64,000 bases of DNA, from assembly GCA_029202385.1 (NCBI GenBank), contig CP119314.1:2420501-2484500 (forward strand). Direction: 5' to 3'. The DNA comes from Candidatus Sphingomonas phytovorans. Lineage in GTDB: Bacteria; Pseudomonadota; Alphaproteobacteria; Sphingomonadales; Sphingomonadaceae. Within the stretch, counting starts at the first letter, position 1, and each line of letters opens with the position of its first letter. The notes beneath the pieces were generated by a model. The model saw only the letters and a program-made list of their open reading frames with translations. It had not been told where the DNA came from and did no database searches. Positions 61,666 to 64,000 of this stretch are shown in pieces. Position numbers and translations under genes: made by a program.

Positions 61666-62223
61666 ATGGGTAAGTCGGACATTACAAAGCAGCGCCTGCT
61701 GGAAGCGGCGACAGTCGAATTTGCGACGCACGGCATCGCCGGCGCGCGAGTCGACAGGATCGCCACGACGGCCGGATGCAACAAGCAGGCGATCTATGCC
61801 TATTTCGGGAGCAAGGACGGCCTGTTCGACGCCGTCTATGAGCAAATGGTGATCGACACGGTCGAAAGCGTGCCGATCGATCCGCTTGATCTTCCGGGAT
61901 ACGCAGCGAGCCTGTTCGATCATTATCGCGATCATCCCGAGGTTCAGAAACTAAGCGCATGGCACCAGTTCGAACGACTTCAGTTTGGCCCGGATACGAG
62001 GATCGCAGCCTCCGCTACCAAGCAGAAAATCGACAGGATTAAGGAGGCGCAATCCGTCGGCGCCATCACCGACCTCCTGCCTGCGGAATATCTGCTCGGG
62101 CTGATCCTGCGGATGGCGACAATCGGCGTCTACGGCTCGCTCGAGAGCAAGGCCTCGTCCACGACCAGCCGGAAAATGCGGCAGGCGCTGATCGACGGCG
62201 TCCGCAGGCTGGTCACGCCGTAG
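61666..62223 (+). CDS. TetR family transcriptional regulator (mirror pair, copy 1)
   Basis: 185 residues. RLLEAATVEFATHGIAGARV and DRIATTAGCNKQAIYAYFGS contain the helix-turn-helix (about residues 25-50). It is a close paralogue of the gene at 62293: GIAGARV, GCNKQAIYAYF, SVP and LPGYA are shared along most of the length. It should repress the divergent aldehyde dehydrogenase through the palindrome at 61559. No strong ribosome site precedes the ATG at 61666. Confidence 0.88.
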   Translation: MGKSDITKQRLLEAATVEFATHGIAGARVDRIATTAGCNKQAIYAYFGSKDGLFDAVYEQMVIDTVESVPIDPLDLPGYAASLFDHYRDHPEVQKLSAWHQFERLQFGPDTRIAASATKQKIDRIKEAQSVGAITDLLPAEYLLGLILRMATIGVYGSLESKASSTTSRKMRQALIDGVRRLVTP

Positions 62224-62251
62224 CATGCGGCCCTTCCCGACCTCCGCCACA

Positions 62252-62268
62252 GGCGGCGATCAGCCGCC
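62252..62268. terminator. Hairpin between convergent TetR genes
   Basis: GGCGGC-GATCA-GCCGCC is a perfect 6-bp stem in the 69-bp gap between the two TetR stops. No T tract, so termination in both directions is only possible. Confidence 0.3.
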
Positions 62269-62292
62269 GTCGCGACCGGCCCGACCGACACG

Positions 62293-62847
62293 CTAGGGCT
62301 CGACGAGCTTTCTGACACCGTCGACGAGTGCGGCCCGCATGGCGCGCGTCGGCTTTTCGGCACGCCCGGTTTCGGGTGAACTATAGACGCCCACGGTCGC
62401 CATGCGTTGTATCAATGCGAGCAAATGCTCCGGCGCGATGGCGCCGGCTATCGCGCCCTCGTCCTGCGCGGCCCTGAGCTTCGCGACCTTGTCACGCGCG
62501 GCCCGCGCGATCGCCGGCGGATCGATCTCGCTATTGCGCTCGAACTGGAACCAGGCCGTCAGGCGCTGGACTTCGGGATGCACGCGATACCGGTCGAACA
62601 GGCAACCCGCATAACCGGGCAGGTCGCGTGCATCCATCGGCACGCTCTCCACCGTTTCCACGACCATCCGATGATAGACCGCATCGAACAGTCCCACCTT
62701 GCTCTCGAAATAGGCGTAGATCGCCTGTTTGTTGCATCCGGCATTCACCGCGATGCGCTCGACCCGGGCGCCGGCGATCCCGTGATCGGCAAACTCGGCC
62801 GTTGCGGCCTCCAGCAGCCGGCGCCGTGTTTCGTCCGCTTTGCCCAT
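62293..62847 (-). CDS. TetR family transcriptional regulator (mirror pair, copy 2)
   Basis: 184 residues, paralogue of the protein at 61666 (RRLLEAATAEFADHGIAGARV, NAGCNKQAIYAYFESKVGLF). The ligand domain is more divergent than the DNA-binding domain. It points toward its partner and away from the isochorismatase-fold gene at 63016, which it probably controls via the AT-rich palindrome at 62922. The ATG at 62847 is preferred; the open frame continues upstream without a good start. Confidence 0.87.
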   Translation of the reverse strand: MGKADETRRRLLEAATAEFADHGIAGARVERIAVNAGCNKQAIYAYFESKVGLFDAVYHRMVVETVESVPMDARDLPGYAGCLFDRYRVHPEVQRLTAWFQFERNSEIDPPAIARAARDKVAKLRAAQDEGAIAGAIAPEHLLALIQRMATVGVYSSPETGRAEKPTRAMRAALVDGVRKLVEP

Positions 62848-62921
62848 ATCAGTCCGGATCCCCCTTAAACGCGCCTCATTCCTATGGAGCAGGTCAATTG
62901 ACAGCAAGGACTCCACCTCAC

Positions 62922-62945
62922 AAAATAAACCAACCATTTTATTTT
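62922..62945. promoter_or_regulatory. AT-rich operator before TetR copy 2 and the hydrolase gene
   Basis: AAAATAAA and TTTATTTT form perfect 8-bp arms around CCAACCAT. ATAAACCAAC at 62925-62934 is identical to the half-site at 61557-61566. Confidence 0.6.
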
Positions 62946-63015
62946 TTCTGGCGCGAATACCGCCTGAAGATGCGTTTTCCGTTCTCTGAAACCCATTCGC
63001 GAAGGAGCATATTGC

Positions 63016-63594
63016 ATGGCCGATCTAAGCTTTGATCCCGCCCAGGCCGCGTTGGTCGTGATCGATCTCCAGCACGGCGTGGCCACCCTGCCGACCACGC
63101 CGCACAGCGGCCCCGACGTCGTTTCCCGCACGGCCCAGCTTGCCGACGCGCTGCGTATCAAGGGGGGTACGATCGTCTGGGTGAACGTGATGGCGCCGGC
63201 GGGCCCGCTCGCGCTCACGCCCGAACTGGACAATCCCCCGAAATTTCCGGCCGCCTTCCCGGCGCAGTGGAGCGAACTCGTTCCCGAACTCGGCGTTCAG
63301 GCGGAGGACGTCCGCGTCTTCAAGAGGAACTGGGGGGCCTTCTATGGCACCGACCTTGACCTCCACCTGCGCCGGCGCGGCATCCGGACAATCATCCTGA
63401 CGGGCATCGCCACGAACATGGGCGTCGAATCGACCGCGCGCGACGCGTTCGAACGCGGCTACGATCAGATCTTCGTCGAGGACGCGATGTCGGGCCTGGG
63501 CGAGAACGCGCACGCCACCGCGCTCGGCTCGACCTTCCAGCGCATGGGACGCGTGCGGTCAACGGCCGACGTCCTGGCTTCCCTCGGCGCGTAA
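63016..63594 (+). CDS. Isochorismatase-fold cysteine-hydrolase family protein, Cys replaced by Gly
   Basis: 192 residues. Asp17 (VVIDLQ) and Lys103 (VFKRNWGAF) match the catalytic Asp and Lys of the family. The third position, Cys in most amidohydrolases of this fold, is Gly136 in GIATNMGVESTARDA, as in EntB/PhzD-type isochorismatases and YecD-like proteins. So it may cleave an enol ether or another bond without covalent catalysis. The ATG at 63016 follows GAAGGAG. Divergent from TetR copy 2. Confidence 0.8.
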   Translation: MADLSFDPAQAALVVIDLQHGVATLPTTPHSGPDVVSRTAQLADALRIKGGTIVWVNVMAPAGPLALTPELDNPPKFPAAFPAQWSELVPELGVQAEDVRVFKRNWGAFYGTDLDLHLRRRGIRTIILTGIATNMGVESTARDAFERGYDQIFVEDAMSGLGENAHATALGSTFQRMGRVRSTADVLASLGA

Positions 63595-63656
63595 CGCGCC
63601 CGGGGAATGGAACAGCGACACCATGCAATAACCACAACTGAAGGAAAGGAACGACC

Positions 63657-64000
63657 GTGAAGGGACGCTTTGAGGGAAAGGTGGCGATCGTCACCGGGTC
63701 GGCCAGCGGCATCGGCGAGGCGACCGCCCGGCGGCTGGCGTCGGAAGGCGCCAAGGTCATGCTGGTCGACATCGCACCTGGTGTGGCGGGCGTGGCGGAA
63801 TCGATCGTGGCCGATGGCGGCGTGGCACAGGCGCTGGTCGCCGATGTCGGCATTCCGGCGGAACACGAGCGGATCGTCGCCGAGACCAAGAAAGCGTTCG
63901 GCGCTCTTCACCTCGCCGCCAACAATGCCGGCGTCTCGGGGCGGCTCCTGCCGCTGCACGAACTCGACATCGACGAATGGCTCCAGGTCATGAACATCAA
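63657..64000 (+). CDS. SDR family oxidoreductase, N-terminal part
   Basis: First 114 residues; the gene runs off the right edge. KVAIVTGSASGIGEATARRL is the cofactor motif and ANNAGVSGRLLPLHELDI follows, as in classical SDRs. The GTG at 63657 is chosen because AAGGAAAGGA lies 6 bp before it. It follows the hydrolase gene by 62 bp and is likely co-transcribed. Confidence 0.87.
   Translation, partial: MKGRFEGKVAIVTGSASGIGEATARRLASEGAKVMLVDIAPGVAGVAESIVADGGVAQALVADVGIPAEHERIVAETKKAFGALHLAANNAGVSGRLLPLHELDIDEWLQVMNI

Noticed and set aside
1..64000. tRNA, rRNA, CRISPR arrays, riboswitches, phage or IS ends
   Set aside because: No cloverleaf, spaced repeats, conserved RNA motif or terminal inverted repeats with a transposase were seen on either strand.

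Overview
The window is about 65% GC and looks like chromosome of an alphaproteobacterium of the Sphingomonadales (Sphingomonas, Novosphingobium, Sphingobium type). That placement is an inference from codon use, from two large TonB-dependent receptors beside catabolic genes, and from dense packing of acyl-CoA dehydrogenase, crotonase, SDR, MaoC and DUF35/SCP-x thiolase families. I saw no tRNA, rRNA, CRISPR array, transposase, integrase or IS end. The only clearly housekeeping gene is the 5' part of purC at the left edge. Almost everything else is a catabolic island for a carboxylic acid, or a glycoside or lactone of one, degraded as CoA thioesters.

Layout. 1-224 purC. 614-3494 (minus): two crotonases and a two-hotdog dehydratase, divergent from a DUF3237 gene. 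4274-10685 (minus): TonB receptor, ketopantoate-reductase-like enzyme, Tat-exported 3-keto-glycoside hydrolase (DUF1080), AraC regulator and MFS exporter. 11136-15390: aromatic-acid-type MFS importer, then a divergent acyl-CoA ligase and CoA-transferase. 15387-26612 (minus): a TetR gene and an eleven-gene beta-oxidation operon (hydratase 2, DUF35/SCP-x thiolase, metallo-beta-lactamase lactonase, three acyl-CoA dehydrogenases, MaoC, PaaG-like isomerase, MFE-2-like dehydrogenase, thiolase). 26797-35516: aldehyde dehydrogenase, LysR, three more crotonases, CitE-like lyase, SDR, nitronate-monooxygenase-like protein and DUF2889. 35535-40457: MFS_3 transporter, alpha/beta hydrolase, acyl-CoA ligase and an orphan DUF35. 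40682-49124: second TonB receptor, two SDRs, two MFS genes and one small unknown. 49276-53078 (plus): amidohydrolase, VOC protein and an Ltp2-like thiolase-fold aldolase. 53086-64000: SDRs, a second acyl-CoA dehydrogenase pair, LysR, aldehyde dehydrogenase, two mirror-image TetR paralogues, an isochorismatase-fold hydrolase and a truncated SDR.

How the parts fit (inference). The TonB receptors and MFS carriers import substrate. Lactonase, alpha/beta hydrolase and keto-glycoside hydrolase open conjugates or rings. Ligases or the CoA-transferase activate acids. The operon then runs a beta-oxidation with (R)-specific, peroxisome-like enzymes (hydratase 2, MFE-2-type dehydrogenase, SCP-x thiolase). 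This suite is typical of branched, alicyclic or steroid/isoprenoid side chains, but no ring-degradation signature gene is visible, so the substrate is unknown.

The most notable non-coding signals are three. A duplicated leader of about 105 bp precedes two separate operons at the same distance from their start codons. An ATAWACCAAC operator motif lies in three divergent promoters around the paired TetR genes. A 20-bp motif precedes both the second TonB receptor and an MFS gene at similar distance.
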